Notes: generated from the sequence alone by a model not told the origin. 64,000 nt of DNA from Anadara kagoshimensis (GCA_021292105.1 CM037865.1:73672128-73736127), one strand, 5' to 3'; positions 22,452 to 35,437 are shown, counted from the stretch's first letter. Program-made: numbers and translations.

Positions 22452-23870
22452 TAGTTTTACCCCCACTTCAAAGAAGAGGGAGGGTTATACTGCTTAACCT
22501 CTGTCCTTCCATCTGTTCATCCGAAACAAAAACTTTGTAACATTTTTCTCTACGAAGAAACTACCTCTATCCTTCTATCTGTCCATCAGAAACAAAAATT
22601 TTAGTAAGTTTTCTCAGCAAATACTAATCCCAGAAACTTGAATTTTTGTATTCCAGTCCAATATGGGGGTCCCTTTTCATTTATAAATTGTATTTCAATA
22701 AATTGGATAACATTTTAAAAATTAAGAGCAAAAATGAACATAAACTACTAACATTGTATGTTCTGCCTGACTAAGCTACAATCAATTTTGGCATGATAAG
22801 CTCTTTTTCTGTTCAAACTATTTTTTGTTATTGAGTGCTCTTAATAGAAAAAACAAATTGATTTTAAGATTTATAAAATTATGTATTAGATATTTCATAT
22901 TTAGCATCCTTATGGCAATCAGTTCATAGGCTGTGGGGTCCCGTATGAGAAGCTGTAGGGGAGGGGGCAGTAAGTTATACAAAAATGGTATCTAATTATT
23001 TACAACCTTAGCTATTTTAGAAGTAGCATCCTCAAGACAGGTAGTATTTGTTTATTTTGAACAAAACCTTGACTTTTTAGCTTGTAAATGGGGAAGCTAG
23101 ATTTGAGCCCTATCAGTTATATTAAAAAAAAAAAAATGCGATTAATGTACAATAGTCAAACCATAGTTACGTGCATCAGTTATAGAAAAACTAATATTTG
23201 ATTTTGCATAAACCTTGGCAGTAGGACCCAAATGGGGAATGGCTGTAGATGGCTCTATAAATTATATAGAAATATCTGGCTAATAAAGTACAATAGCTAT
23301 TTTAGATGTAGCATGCTCAAGAGAAGTAGTGTTTAATTTGCACAAATTTTAACTTTTTGGTCCCTAATGGGACCCTATTAATTAAAGAATCCTTATATAA
23401 GAGTATTTTATGTACAAATAGGGAAATTTGCTTCCCCTATCTGGTAGTATTTTATTGCACAATCTGTAACGGTTGGGCTTCAAATGTAAAAATGTTAGAG
23501 GGGTAATAGAAATGATTCAAAACCTCTGGAAAGCTTACAGAAGCTAGACATTAGATTATTATACCTTGCAATCTAATGACATATCATTTTAATTGCACAA
23601 ATCTTTGCTGTGATGCTTCAAATGGAAAACCAAGTGGTACCTATGAATTATTCAAAAATCTTGTTTGGTGCACGTTCAGTGGCTAAACCTTGGATATTTT
23701 CAATGCAAACCTCATAGGAAAAATTGTATTGAATTTCTACATTATTGGCTGTGGTGCTACAAAAGGAGAAAGTTTTGGGAGGTTCTTTTTACTTAGTAAA
23801 CATTGTATTAAAATACTGCAAGAAATATACTGTTAGACATTGGACATGTCCTTCAGGTGAGCAATAAGGA
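22452..23870. repeat. Old, degenerate interspersed repeat
   Basis: Begins with CCCCACTTCAAAGAAGAG and a pair of similar segments (CTGTCC...ATCTGTTCATCCG and CTATCC...ATCTGTCCATCAG). It later repeats AGCTATTTTAGAWGTAGC and TTGCACAAATYTT several times and ends near TTCAGGTGAGCAA. Looks like a decayed element with internal tandem structure. Borders are approximate. Confidence 0.4.
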
Positions 23871-23879
23871 CATTTTACC

Positions 23880-25037
23880 AATAACAGATGCAAAAAATTA
23901 TTTTGTGTTCAGTGCATGAGTTCAGGTTTTCTCTGAAACTACTGAACCATTTGGATGAAATCAACAGTCCTTTAATTTCATGATTAAAATATAAGTAGTT
24001 ATAATATGTCATATTGAAACATCAAAACAGAGATAATAATAAAATGTTTTGGCCTTTTAGGAGAGATAAATATAGGGGATGGTTATGCTGATTTCTAACG
24101 TTTAACTGTTTTATAACTGTTGATTTAGCTTTGTCCTTGGTGGGTTACATGATGAATTTACTTCTCGTTGCTCTTTGGCAGTCTCAACGTTGTATTAAAT
24201 TGAATTATCACGCCAATGTTCTAAAGGTTTTAGTTCAAAAATTGGATAAAAGTCAGACCACTTGGGATACTTTATCTTGAATAATTACAATAATTACAAT
24301 ACTGGAAATTCTACTCTTGATTTGATGTATTTAAAGTGTGGGTGGTTAGTGCCATGTAATTTTTGTTCTTCTGTTATAAATATATCTAGTATCTGAAAAC
24401 AGCTCTTCTAGAGTAATTGTGGCCAAATAGTTTAAGATCTGATTTCAAACCTGATATTGCTTGCTACCCTGTAGTGTGTGATGTCGCTGAAAAATCAAAG
24501 AATTTTGTTCTGTTATATGTATCCTGACATTTTTTTTTGAAAGACATTGATACAATTTTTAAAGTTGACTAATTGTATAGCAGAACTGGCCCCAGACCAT
24601 TCTAATAACAATAAAACAAGCATGTGCATTGTGGTTTGCCTGTTACCTAGAATGCCCCACCACTAACTTCTAGGAATAAGTTATTGGCACATTTATCAAA
24701 CTCTGTAACTGATGTAAATGGTATGAGATAAATTTGACTGCTCTGTCATTTTATTAAACAATCAATCTTGCTACTGGACGATTGATTCTGGCTGATCTGA
24801 GGAGCCTGAATGTCTCCTGAGTGGTGTAAAGCATCACATCATTGTCTCTCATCACATTTATGCTGATTCTACTTTGAGAAAGTTAGGCACTCCAATTTCC
24901 TTCATTATCCCAGAAATGACCACATTGATATAGGAAGATAAATCTTGACATATTACTGGCACTTCACTGCATTCTGTGTTATGACTCTTTACTGGTAGGC
25001 TTAGTATCAGAAAGAAACACTGAATTTTAATCTATGA
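23880..25037. other. Intron 12 interval, faint repeat remnants only
   Basis: TTCTCTGAAACTACTGAACC at about 23,929 echoes the left arm of the element at 3,231. GAGAAAGTTAGGCACTCC at about 24,878 echoes the SINE-like segments at 30,330 and 39,825. Otherwise unremarkable. Confidence 0.35.
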
Positions 25038-25193
25038 CATGGCTTGTCAGCTTTCCTGGCAGTAATATAGGGCTGGTCAGCTTTCCTGGCAGTAATATAG
25101 TTATCACCTGACATGGCTGGTCAGTTTTCCTGGCAGTAATATAGTTACCACCTGACATGGCTGGTCAGTTTTCCTGGCAGTAATATAGTTACC
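25038..25193. repeat. Short tandem repeat
   Basis: Four copies of GTCAGYTTTCCTGGCAGTAA plus TATAG; three are separated by ATCACCTGACATGGCTG-like spacers. Nearly identical copies. Confidence 0.8.
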
Positions 25194-27749
25194 ATCATTG
25201 TTTCCTATTATAAATATTGGCAGAAACTCGTACATTACCAGAACCTGTTCTAAGATTAACCCTTATAAGGAATACAAGTTAAATGGGTTGCAAATGGATG
25301 AACAATCCAATGATGTAACTCAAAAGCTTTCTGTAACAACCAACCATTATCATCTGTGATGTGATCAATTCAGAGGTGAATATGTTGTTTACAGGTGATT
25401 AGCACCTGTTGGATTTCTTGTACCGGTATATTGGATCATATCTAAAGCTTTATATTTGTTGATCATCATCATCAGACATTGGTAATTTCTTATATACAGG
25501 ATTGTTACGATTTCCCATCAACCTGATGAAGTAAGATTTATTGACCAGAGTATCGATTACCTAATTTTTCTACTTGCAATAAAATATTCCATTTTTAGGA
25601 TTAAACAACTCTGTGTTACATATAAATGGTTGATTTACAAGGAATTCCTAGGGTCTCCAGAGACAGGAACATTACAGATTTAAACATAATTTTTTTGGGA
25701 TGTTCTTTAGGCATAGATATACCTAAACGTAAATAGAGAATCCGTAATTGGTCTATGTCTAAAATTTCCAGCTGCTAAAATTGATAGAGAATTCCGAATG
25801 GATTATCCTTTAACAGACAATTTGATTAAGTAAGTGTTTATAATTGAAAACTGGTATTGTAGGTCTCTCAGTTAACATGTTACTGTCCTGTATCAAAATT
25901 GTAAAGCCTAACTGCTTATATCATCAATATTCTCATGATGTACATTTGACATTTATGTTTGGTCAATGCCCGGATGACATAGGACTTCACATATATATTA
26001 TATATAGCATGGCAGTATAGCTGTGTTAGGATTAGATTGTGTTTATATTAGATATTGATTTATTATATCATGTTACTTGTGAAAAGTGTTCTTCTTAACT
26101 CAATCATCTTATAACTGAAGTAATGTCTACTTCTAAGAGGGTGTTTGGTAGTCTTATGAGTTAATGTCACAGTTATAGGCTGTTGAGCTTGTACAGTCCT
26201 CAACCATTCATGTACCGGTATATCAGAATGTAATATGCTAGTATCATAGTATGGAACTAATTATATCAACAAGAACTGTAAGAAGATCATTATAGCTCAT
26301 CTGTATATCTGGTTCATCAAAAATGTCTCACATTCGGATTCGACCCAGGCAGAACCCAGTGAAAAAGTTTATCATTTCGCTTGCCATAAATTGGTGGTTT
26401 TCTCCAAAATACCAAAACCAACTACCTTTTGTGAAAAATGTTGACTGTGGTTTAAAACATCATTTTTAAATTCTACTCTTCTCATGCCAGGGACATGGTT
26501 TGAGTTCCCAAGAGTGAGCTAAAAATACGAAATGTTTGGATTGAGAGGATCGGTAAAGTGCTGAAGGTCCCAAAAACAACTAGAAGCATGTGTTTTCATT
26601 TACTGATATTTTAATCAAAATAAAAAGTTGTGGATTATGACAACTACAGTAAACAATCAATGTCTTCGATTTTAAAGAAAGAGACCAATAAAACTAGTGT
26701 ATGAACTTGGTCAGATTTTGCATGTTGTATGTATCCTTTCTTGCAAGAAAAACATTTTTGCATACTGTTTTCCTGTTCATGTTCCATGATTTTTTTTGGA
26801 GTGTTATTTTTAATTCTAACATGACCTGTGTTTTCCTTCATATGAAACATTAAGAGAGCCAGTCGTGGTATAACAAACAATATACCCATCGCAGTTCCGT
26901 TTTAATGAGGTACTCCCTTGTTTGTCTTATGACGTCATGCTATGTGTCGCGAACAATGGTTGGGATGTCATTTTCATTCATCAAAAAATTTATTTCAATG
27001 GAGGTAATCTCAACAGCCAAATTGTATCAATGAAGCTTTTTTGTAAATAGTTAATAGATAGTAAAATGTACTTCCGAAAAAAGAGTTTGCAATATTTATT
27101 GCAATCATTTTTATCTAACATGTTAGAATTGAAATGATCAACATTTAAAGCCACCTCGTGATATATGAACTCCGGCCCGTGTATTATTTGACGATATACC
27201 ACGGGTAAATGTTGTTTGTTTCTTAAATAAATTCATATCCTAAATATGTCTCAGTAGGGAATCTTGCTTTCACTGAAAGCTCTTCTCTGTAAAACTAATA
27301 CACTGAAAAATAGTTATACTAAAGATGGATATAAAACAAAGAAACATTATGAAATGCATGTGATTTGAAATTGTATTTAATAATTTAATGATTTTGATAT
27401 ATCACATATCATTCCTTACCTTCATTTGCCTTGACGAACTTGACTTAAACCCTGTTACCTTTTATGAGTTTTGGCATAGATTGGCTCCCTTTGTCCTTAA
27501 ATTTTTTAAAATATATTCATAGCTTAACTTAGCAATTAACTAGCATGATATTTTTACTTTTTGGTATATTTTTACATTTAATTGATGGCAAAATCAAGGC
27601 ACAAGATCCAACCTAGCCAATCACTTAACATGCCATAACCAGTCTACATGTTGATGTTCGATACAATTTAAGATGGACAAACATGTCTTTGGTTTCTTTT
27701 TGCTTTGTTGATTCATTATGGTATTTTATTTTGTTCTTTCATTTTGCAG
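25194..27749. other. Rest of intron 12, no gene seen
   Basis: Contains TACCGGTA at 25,421 and 26,213. A SINE-like piece (CACATTCGGATTCGACCC, then GTTTATCATTTCGCTTGCC) sits at about 26,330-26,440, similar to 28,900 and 30,330. Minus-strand open frames at 26,644-26,889 and 26,990-27,202 have no splice context or family resemblance. Confidence 0.4.
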
Positions 27750-27790
27750 AACAAATGCAGAATTAGCAGAAAAATGTCACAAGTCTGAAA
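27750..27790 (+). CDS. Exon 13: small coiled-coil exon
   Basis: Acceptor TTCATTTTGCAG, donor GTGAGT. A completes Arg, then TNAELAEKCHKSE and one base of the next codon. 41 bp, phases fit exons 12 and 14. Confidence 0.88.
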
Positions 27791-28561
27791 GTGAGTATCT
27801 TATATGTCTGTACTTATTTAAGGTTGTTTGGAGGTACTGGGTACCTGTTGAAAACCACTTATCTTTGGCCCACAAACAACTTAAGATTGAGAGGCACATT
27901 TATCATTAAACCAGTACATACTACAGACAACTTCCCCACAAAGGCCCAACACAGAAAATTACAATAAGCCCTTTGGGTCCAGATAAGACAGTCTCTCCTG
28001 TGAAGTAAGGGGGAATTACATTGATCTTAGATATACAGTATGGCAAAAATATATATACATATGTGTACAAGTAATTTCAGTAATGATTTGGAGAAGCACA
28101 CAAATTGTTTCTTAAATAAGATGTATTGATTGTGCAGAAGATATTATTTTGTAATGAATAGGCTCTTTCAATTAAATGGTAGTCCTCAGATTTAAGTTGT
28201 AAGATGTGTATCAATCCCAAAACACTACTAAGGATAGATTTGTAATGGTCTGTGAGCCATTTTATCAATAGAATACAAATTGCTTTTGGGATGAAAGGGT
28301 AAAAAATTTGGTTTCATTTGTGCCTAATATTATCGGTAAATAGATCAAATTATGTCTGTAATCATCATTTTAGTTGTGATTTACTTTAGCAGTATTATTT
28401 AAACATTGAAGCTTGTAAAGTCCATCTCCTCACTGGCTACAATACATATAGATAAATAAAATGTAACCATAAAAATGATCTGTTTACTTGTTAAGAACCC
28501 TAAAAATGTTGTATCATGACTTGTTTGGCTTCTTTTAACTGACTTATATTTTATTTTGTAG

Positions 28562-28644
28562 TAAAGTCTGAGGAGTTGGAAGAAGAAGCAATGAAAAATC
28601 AAGACATACTTAGGGAGAAGGAAGTAAAATGCCTGGAAATGGAG
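28562..28644 (+). CDS. Exon 14: coiled-coil segment
   Basis: Acceptor TTATTTTGTAG, donor GTACTG. TA completes Ile, then 27 codons (KSEELEEEAMKNQDILRE ... KCLEME), phase 0 at the end. Confidence 0.9.
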
Positions 28645-28757
28645 GTACTGTATCATATGTTGTATAGATTATAAAGCAAGATGTAATAAAATATATTTCT
28701 AGAAAATGGGTTGATGTAATTTTGGAATTACAACTGAATACCTGGAGAAAACCCAAC

Positions 28758-29135
28758 ACCTAGGTTTGAATCCCTCTCAGAACACGTCCTAGTGCAAACT
28801 GACTTTCTCTATGATCAGGCCAGCACCTTGATGGTCAAGTGGTCTAAAGCCTGCACTTATGGATCACAGCCCCTCCCAACACCTAGGTTTGAATCCCTCT
28901 CAGAACATGTCCTAGTGCAAAAAAAGTTTATCAGTTTGCTTAGCAGAAGTTGGTAGTTTTCTCTGGGTACTCTGTTTTCCTCTACGGTCTCTGAACTGAC
29001 TGCCTTATTATCAGTGACAGAATCTTGACTAGGGCACAAAATACCATTCCACTCCAAGACCTGCCCTATTGGAATTCCAACTTAAATTACAGGGGCATTA
29101 CGATCCATGATCTGTGAGCTTATGTGTTATACCAC
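28758..29135 (+). mobile_element. SINE-like segment with an internal duplication
   Basis: CACCTAGGTTTGAATCCC with CTCAGAACAYGTCCTAG occurs twice (28,758-28,800 and 28,878-28,922). It is followed by TTTATCAGTTTGCTTAGC and CTCTGGGTACTCTG, blocks also seen at about 30,293-30,425 and 39,733-39,945. B-box-like GGTTTGAATCC suggests a tRNA-derived origin. In intron 14, followed at 29,160-29,400 by a decayed CTGTCCATC-type repeat. Confidence 0.5.
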
Positions 29136-29649
29136 TTAGTCACAGAGGCTCTCTTCTATCTTTATATCCCCACAAACTAATGGGAGGGAGTGGGGGGTAA
29201 TATAGGAATCACCGTGTCTGTTTCTGTCCATCTACCTGTCCATGCAAAATTGTGTCCAGGCCATATCTCATAATTGGTTTGGACAACTGTTATAAAACTT
29301 TACATAAATAATCATTATGGTTCAAATGTGTGTAAACCCCTGTAGATGTTGGGGGCTGGAGGGGGGGGGGGTATTTGTCTCTAAAGAGACAGTTCTTAGT
29401 ACCAGTAGCAAAAGTGAATAAGGATCAGACACCTTTAAACTGGTAGAAATAATAAAAAAAAAATATTAGAATATTAAAAAAATGTTGTTACAATGGCATA
29501 TATAAACAATCAATGATCTGAGAATTCGATAAAATTTTATTTCACTAGACATAAAGCAGTTGCTTGGTGTGTTGGTGGTTTTGATGACAAACTTACTGTT
29601 GTTAATTACAGATTATAATATTGGGGTGTTACATTATTTCTGATTATAG

Positions 29650-29748
29650 GAATTACTGGCTGAAGTTAAACTGGATAGACAGGTAGAGCTGAAAGAACTC
29701 TGGAGACTTGTACATGCTGATATTGAACAGGAATTCCTTGATGATCAG
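29650..29748 (+). CDS. Exon 15: coiled-coil segment
   Basis: Acceptor TTCTGATTATAG, donor GTATTC. 33 codons (ELLAEVKLDRQVELKELW, RLVHADIEQEFLDDQ), phase 0 at both ends. Confidence 0.92.
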
Positions 29749-30292
29749 GTATTCAACACATACATGTTATGACATCTGTGACATTAAACAAAGTAATCCA
29801 GGACATTTGTTTAATCACAGTTGACAGACATTTTTATCAAGGATATATGATCATAAATATTACAAGACTGATTTTCTTTAAGAAAGACCGCCTTTAGAAT
29901 TTGGTACAGAGTTGAAAATTTGAGATTTTGTGTAGATTTTAGTAAGGGTCAAAATCCAGGAGATTCTTGACAATTCGAACTTACAACATGCATCTCAAGA
30001 TAATAATCACTTTCCAAATTAAATGATATAAAGTGTTCTGCATACTTAAACATAGCTTTGTAGTGTAGGTCTGGTTTTCAGTTCAGGACTTATGATAGAA
30101 CACAAGAGTTCAGTTTTGTTAAGGTAGCAGTATCTAGTGTAGTGACATGTAAATAATACCATTTAAGTTTTAGAGTATTTCCTTTATCATCGTCTCCATG
30201 TTTCTTTGGTTTTTCTTTGTTTTATCTTCATTCCTTCCTAGTTTTATTCAATTCAAACCATTGTATCCCCTATACATGTAACTGACCAATCA

Positions 30293-30425
30293 GGGTAGAA
30301 TCCAACACGGGCAGGTCCTAATGTGAGAAAGTTTATCAGTTCACTTGCTGCAAGCCTGTGTCAGTTTGCTTGTGAAAAGTCAGTATTTTAGGTACTCCAG
30401 TTTCCTTCATCATCCTGAACTGAAA
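30293..30425 (+). mobile_element. SINE-like fragment
   Basis: CCTAATGTGAGAAAGTTTATC ... TACTCCAGTTTCCTTCATC matches blocks at 39,810-39,900. Diverged and without a clear tRNA head. Confidence 0.45.
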
Positions 30426-30826
30426 AAAATCCAATATAAGCAAAAGAATATTGGCTTGGGTGTGAAGCACTATTACTTCATTCCACAATTTATTGACTTT
30501 AACTGCCAGATTAAAAAAATTTTAAATCTGGAAAGTCTATTGATATTTTGAAATTTGCACTTTATAAAATGAAACATAAAGTGTAGACAGATATTGTGAA
30601 TTTTTACTATACAGTGTTGTAAAGCAGTAAAACAAACTGTATATTGTAGAGAATTACACCTGTTACAGGTATATCATGTCCCGGTAGTATAGATTAGCTG
30701 TGATTTAACATATGTTACTTACTGATCAGGATTCTCATATTTTAACTGTCATATTAATATATCTATAATAAATATATGTTTTGTATACTTCATGCCATAT
30801 TATGTACCATATTTATATGATTTCAG

Positions 30827-30937
30827 AAAGAAAACATCTTAGCAGATAGTTCAAATCAATTGAAAGAAAAAATATCTAATGAGATTCTTAATTTGAAAAC
30901 ACAACTTCAAAAAAGGGAGACTGAATTAGATGCACTG
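30827..30937 (+). CDS. Exon 16: end of coiled coil 2
   Basis: Acceptor ATATGATTTCAG, donor GTAGGT. 37 codons (KENILADSSNQLKEKIS ... LKTQLQKRETELDAL), phase 0 at both ends. Last strongly helical stretch. Confidence 0.92.
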
Positions 30938-30990
30938 GTAGGTTAATATTTTAATTTTATAGCTCTTGTTTGACATGAGTTTTTTTTTTT

Positions 30991-31262
30991 ACCACTGCGG
31001 TAGCTCAGTTGGTAGAGTGCTGGTTCTGTAAGTGGGAGGATCGTCGGTTTGAACCCCGGCCGGGTCTGACCCAAGACTTGAAAATGGGTAGTGACTGTTC
31101 TTTCGCCAAGCACTCAGCATTATGAAATGAAAGTCACGGTTCTTTCAGATGGGAACTTAAAATAAAAGAGATCTCATGTCACGGTGGCCTATAGCTGGCG
31201 ACGTTTCCATTTAAGTGAAATATTCTTGACTGGGATATTAAACACCATTACTCAACTCACTT
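30991..31262 (+). mobile_element. tRNA-derived SINE, full length
   Basis: Head GCGGTAGCTCAGTTGGTAG (A box) and GGTTTGAACCCC (B box, about 31,046), then a body with GACCCAAGACTTG, GTAGTGACTGTTCTTTC and CAAGCACTCAGCATTATG, ending ACTGGGATATTAAACACC and an ACTCAACTCAC tail. Not a functional tRNA gene because the head continues straight into the body. Relatives at 19,902 (minus), 44,260 and 48,383. In intron 16. Confidence 0.82.
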
Positions 31263-32073
31263 AACTTGTAATGAGTTTTGTAAAAATTTCAATATGTGTC
31301 ATCTATATAGTTACTAAACAACCAGCATCGCTGATGTGTGAAAACCTATTGTTTTTGTATATGACAGACATGTCAATGAATACTCAAGTTCTTGACCAAG
31401 ACTTTGATAAAAAAATGCTTAATATGACCAGTGCCAGGCACATATTCATCATTGGCAAACAAGATTCTTTAAATGAGTTCTTAAACAGGTTATTCATGAC
31501 TGAAAAAAAACTGTCGCTCCTCATAGCTATGCATTCCAGTACACAATTATAGTTGGAGAGGTCTAAATAAAAGTGAAATTATTTTAATATTGGAATTGCA
31601 CACAATTTGTTTAATCTAATACATCAATCAGTCTTGGCAAAAATTTCATGGAATATGATTATATAAATCTACCATCCTGTTGATGGCTATTTTGTTGGAG
31701 AACTAAACCTTAATGAAGTATTACATTGTTTTCTTAACTTGTCTGTTGATAATGATCAGGTTAACCACACATTTATTGATAAAATTGTGAAATAAAAGAT
31801 TTATTTATCAGTTTGATTCACAATTCCTCTGGTGCTAATTATTGTAAGTTTTATTGCTGTGTATATATAAAAAGGCAATTTATTTTCAAAGTTATGGTTA
31901 TTTACATGTAAAATGCCATTTATTTTCAACTTAAAAATGACTTAAAACAATCAAAATGTCATTTCTTGTTGATCTTTAGCAAGTTTTAGCTCTATGGGCT
32001 AAATATAATCAGTTAAGTTTGAAGAGTGAGTAGTGCACATGTTCATTCATTTGATCTTTTTACTCCTTTCTAG
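31263..32073. other. Rest of intron 16, nothing recognised
   Basis: The 93-codon open frame at 31,271-31,552 has no acceptor/donor that fits exons 16 or 17 and no recognisable motif. I treat it as chance. Confidence 0.5.
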
Positions 32074-32173
32074 AATAGAAAACCTGCCTTAAAGAAGCTT
32101 CCACTAAATGAAGATTGTAGATGTGATTGTTACTATCAAGATCAGGGTAGTAATTCAAGTTCTCCACTTGTAG
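32074..32173 (+). CDS. Exon 17: Cys-rich junction
   Basis: Acceptor CTCCTTTCTAG, donor GTAAGT. 33 codons (NRKPALKKLPLNEDCRCDCY, then YQDQGSNSSSPLV) plus one base. The C-R-C-D-C cluster is unusual; with the cysteines in exon 18 it could bind metal or form disulfides, but no known finger is recognisable. Confidence 0.9.
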
Positions 32174-32572
32174 GTAAGTGGTTGTTATTATAATAAGACC
32201 AGTGGCTTATTCAAGTTAATCACTTGTTGGCTCATCTTTAAATCATAAATGTAGCAAAGAAGTTGCAGAGGGTTTGATGTTTTGCACAGGTCTGTCCATC
32301 CAACACAAGTTTTCCACACAGTATTTCTTAATGCTTGCAAATATTGAGCTGATTCTTGGTATACCACAATGAAATACAGATCAAATTTATATTTTGGTCA
32401 CTCATAATTTCATTAAAATAACATTTTTTTGCACTTTCCTATTCCAAACATGAGTATTGTGTTTTTCTTTCAGTCTACAGATTTTGTATTATAAAAAGAT
32501 CTATGCCTCAAATTTTCTTGGAATTAATATTGTTTTGTACCTAAATATTGCTAACAGTGGAAGCTTTTATTG

Positions 32573-32770
32573 GAAGAATGTGGCTCAGTTGGTAGAGCAT
32601 CTGACTTGAGATCCAAAGGTCATGGGTTTGAATCCTGTAGGGGCATATTGTGGCCTTAAGCAAGCTACTTCATTCAATATTGCTGCTGACTTATACAGTG
32701 TCAAGACAATAGACAGATGGGCAGCAACCTCTGCAACTGCTCTGTCTGTCAGCTAGCACTTAAACATGTC
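32573..32770 (+). mobile_element. tRNA-derived SINE, different family
   Basis: TGGCTCAGTTGGTAGAGC (A box), then GGTCATGGGTTTGAATCC (B box), followed by a non-tRNA body (GCAAGCTACTTCATTC ... CTGTCAGCTAGCAC). No TSD identified. In intron 17. Confidence 0.68.
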
Positions 32771-33355
32771 CTGAGTTTTTACTATTACAAAGCAGATATG
32801 CAAAATACAGATTGTCAATCATGATTACATCGGGGTAACTTAGTGTAATCTGATGACACTAGCATGATAATGCAAAGATTAAATTGTGCCAATACAAGCC
32901 TAAGGTTTACTTTGAAGATGTCTAATAAAGTAAAGTAAACAGCTAGACGTGTTATAACAAAGGGAATGTAAACAACAGACAATTTATTATCTGTCATAAT
33001 GTCTATATATCACTGTGTTCTTAGAGTTGTTCCTCTTATGTGTAGAAAATGCATTTGGAGACAAAGTAAATAGCTCTTAAATTATGAAAAATTAATACCA
33101 GTATCTAAATAATAATTTGATATAGATCCACCTTTTTTCAAAATAAGTAACCCATGTAATCCTTTGGCTATGATTGCCTTGTCGTTTCTGAAATGAGACA
33201 TTATAGCTGTTCAATTTTCTGTGTCTTTTTAAAGAGCAAGGGTTGCATAATGCCAATTTAAATGATTATGGTGCAACAAGAATCAGCCATTGATTGCTAT
33301 GTTTTGTAAAGAAAATATTCAAAATTACTAAATAGTATATTTCCTTCTTTTTCAG

Positions 33356-34385
33356 AAGCATTAACAATTGATTTTTTCAACGGTAATCAGCCAGTTTATA
33401 AAAGTAAAAAGATCAGTTGTGTAACAGACTCTGAGGGGAACTTTGTAGCCCAAAACTGTATTCATAAGTGTTCATGTCATGGTTGTAGAAACTGGACTAC
33501 ATCATCAAACCCAGTGTTAAATAATAATTATAAGAATTCAAACTTCTTAGTTGACAGTGTACAAGAGGACATTAATAAATCAACCAGCTCTAGTACCAGC
33601 GGTGTCCTTGACCTTGACCTTAGTTCATGTAGTTTACGAAGTTCAGACTTAAAAAATCGACCAAAAGACCTGAATATAAAATCGGGACAAGAAGGTGACA
33701 ATGCTGACACTGGTGGGACAGATGTAGATTCCTCACATTGTTCACATTTAGGAGGTGGTGATGTGTTAGACAACTTAGAACCATGTATATCTGACAGTTA
33801 CCTCAGGAGGTGGAGCTTTAGAGCAGCAATAGCTAATCAGAATGGTGTAACAGATAATTGTACACTGTTTCCAAGATGCAGAAGCCTTAGTTTTTTAACA
33901 GCAATAGAAAGTGGACAAAAAACTCCCTCAGACACAACTTCCTCAAAAGTGATCGAGTCCATGAGTACTGATGACACCACTCCAGACAGTCCATCTGATA
34001 ATACTACTGCTGAAATTGACATGGCAGAGAACAAGGACAATAGTGATAGGTTACAACAAGAGAGATGTACTTCAGAAAACATGTTAATGTTACAACAGGG
34101 ACGATTTGTGGACAATAGTGATATCAAAGTAAGAACTGGACAAGATCCCCAGATAGACAAGATGGACAATCACTATCATGTTAATTCATCAGAAGATCAT
34201 GCTTCAGCTTGTCATTCTACAAACAGTATTGATGATAAAGGCTATTGTTGGAATGATAATTTGTGTTACTATGACAATGATGGTGTAGAGTCCATGTATT
34301 CTAGTTATAGTTTTTCTCATCTGTCTTACCCATCAAACACAGTCTACCATCACCATCATCACCAATATCATCACCAAGACAAAAT
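33356..34385 (+). CDS. Exon 18: long low-complexity exon
   Basis: Acceptor TTCTTTTTCAG, donor GTAAGT. AA completes Glu, then 342 codons plus AT. It opens with ALTIDFFNGNQPVY and a Cys-rich patch (CIHKCSCHGCRNW). Long Ser/Thr/Asp/Asn-rich stretches follow (LDLDLSSCSLRSSDL, many SD/TD pairs), and it ends with a His-rich run (five His at VYHHHHHQYHH). If the donor is not used, ATG TAA would end the protein at 34,388. Predicted mostly disordered; many Ser/Thr next to acidic residues could be phosphorylated (inference). Opposite-strand frames here are shadows. Confidence 0.94.
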
Positions 34386-34422
34386 GTAAGTAATGTATTA
34401 TTTATAAAATAATTTTAAAAAG

Positions 34423-34535
34423 TACAGTCAGACCTATATGTTAGGTCTACTAGCAATTTAAGTAAAAGTGACTTTTATATGAACAGGTGTTCTCTTCATA
34501 CAGGTTGAAATAATATGGTTAATTCAATTAAAAGA
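34423..34535. mobile_element. MITE fragment
   Basis: TACAGTCAGACCTATA with AAGTAAAAGTGAC and CATACAGGTTGAAATAA, parallel to the element at 18,288. The following 34,555-34,680 holds degenerate TCAGTYWGACCTGTAA repeats. Confidence 0.4.
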
Positions 34536-35125
34536 TTAATAAATGCAGGGCTAAAAAGTTAGGCCAGTCAGCTGACCAGACACTTTTCATTTAGACATGC
34601 AGTTGGACCTATAACTTCAGTTTGACCTGTAACTTTTCAGTCAAGTCTGTAATGTTTCAGTCAGACCTGTACAATTTTGTAAATTCTCTTGATTTTCTTA
34701 GAGAAAAAAACTTAAATTTTGATAATAAGGCTAGCTAGAAATTCAATGTAATTTTTAACACTGCTTATTGGCTTACACCAATGTTTTGCATCAAATTAAC
34801 ACACAAGGTTAACAAGGAACTTTGTGGGAATACATCTAGCTAAAAAATAAGCTTTACCATCATCTATGTTTTAAGACTATCCAGTTGTGGCTTAGTATTT
34901 AAAGAAGTGCCAATAGACATCAACGTTTTCTTTTAAAGAAACATACAAGATATCATTATTCTTACATACATTGTCTGTTTTAGAAATTTGTATAATTTCT
35001 TTATGAATTTGTTTTAACATTTTTTTTTATAAGTTCACCAACAGTGTTTAATTACTGTCAACTCTGACTGGCCCATGCCTTGCTAAAACAGGTCATATTT
35101 CCAAAACCAGGGTCAACTTCACTTG

Positions 35126-35437
35126 CAGGGATTTATCAAGATCTTTTGGGAAAAGGCCCTAAACTAAAAATTGGGAAAAACCAGCAACTTTTTGCTCATT
35201 TTGGGAAAACTTTGACATCATTTTTGATGCCATTAATGATTAAATCTAATGCTTTTATTGTACTAAGTTGATTGAAGATTGAGAAAAACAACCACATATA
35301 TGGCAAGACTTCAGCTATGTATCTGGTACGATTTTCTAATTGGGAATTTCCTCAGCCCATTTTGGGAAAAAATCAATGTTTTTTCATTGGGAATGGGGCC
35401 GAATTTCGGCCCTAAATAGGCTCTTGATAAATCCCTG
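35126..35437. mobile_element. Non-autonomous CAGGG-ended MITE with 5-bp target duplication
   Basis: Perfect 16-bp terminal inverted repeats CAGGGATTTATCAAGA and TCTTGATAAATCCCTG, flanked by ACTTG on both sides (35,121-35,125 and 35,438-35,442). Interior rich in TTTTGGGAAAA motifs in both orientations, no coding. hAT-like termini with a 5-bp duplication fit the hAT5 group (inference). Confidence 0.85.

Noticed and set aside
30991-31075. tRNA gene
   Set aside because: A and B boxes are present, but the sequence runs into a SINE body shared with 44,260 and 48,383 and cannot form a complete tRNA.
33528-34169. Two minus-strand open frames
   Set aside because: Shadows of exon 18, whose + frame continues through both splice sites in phase.
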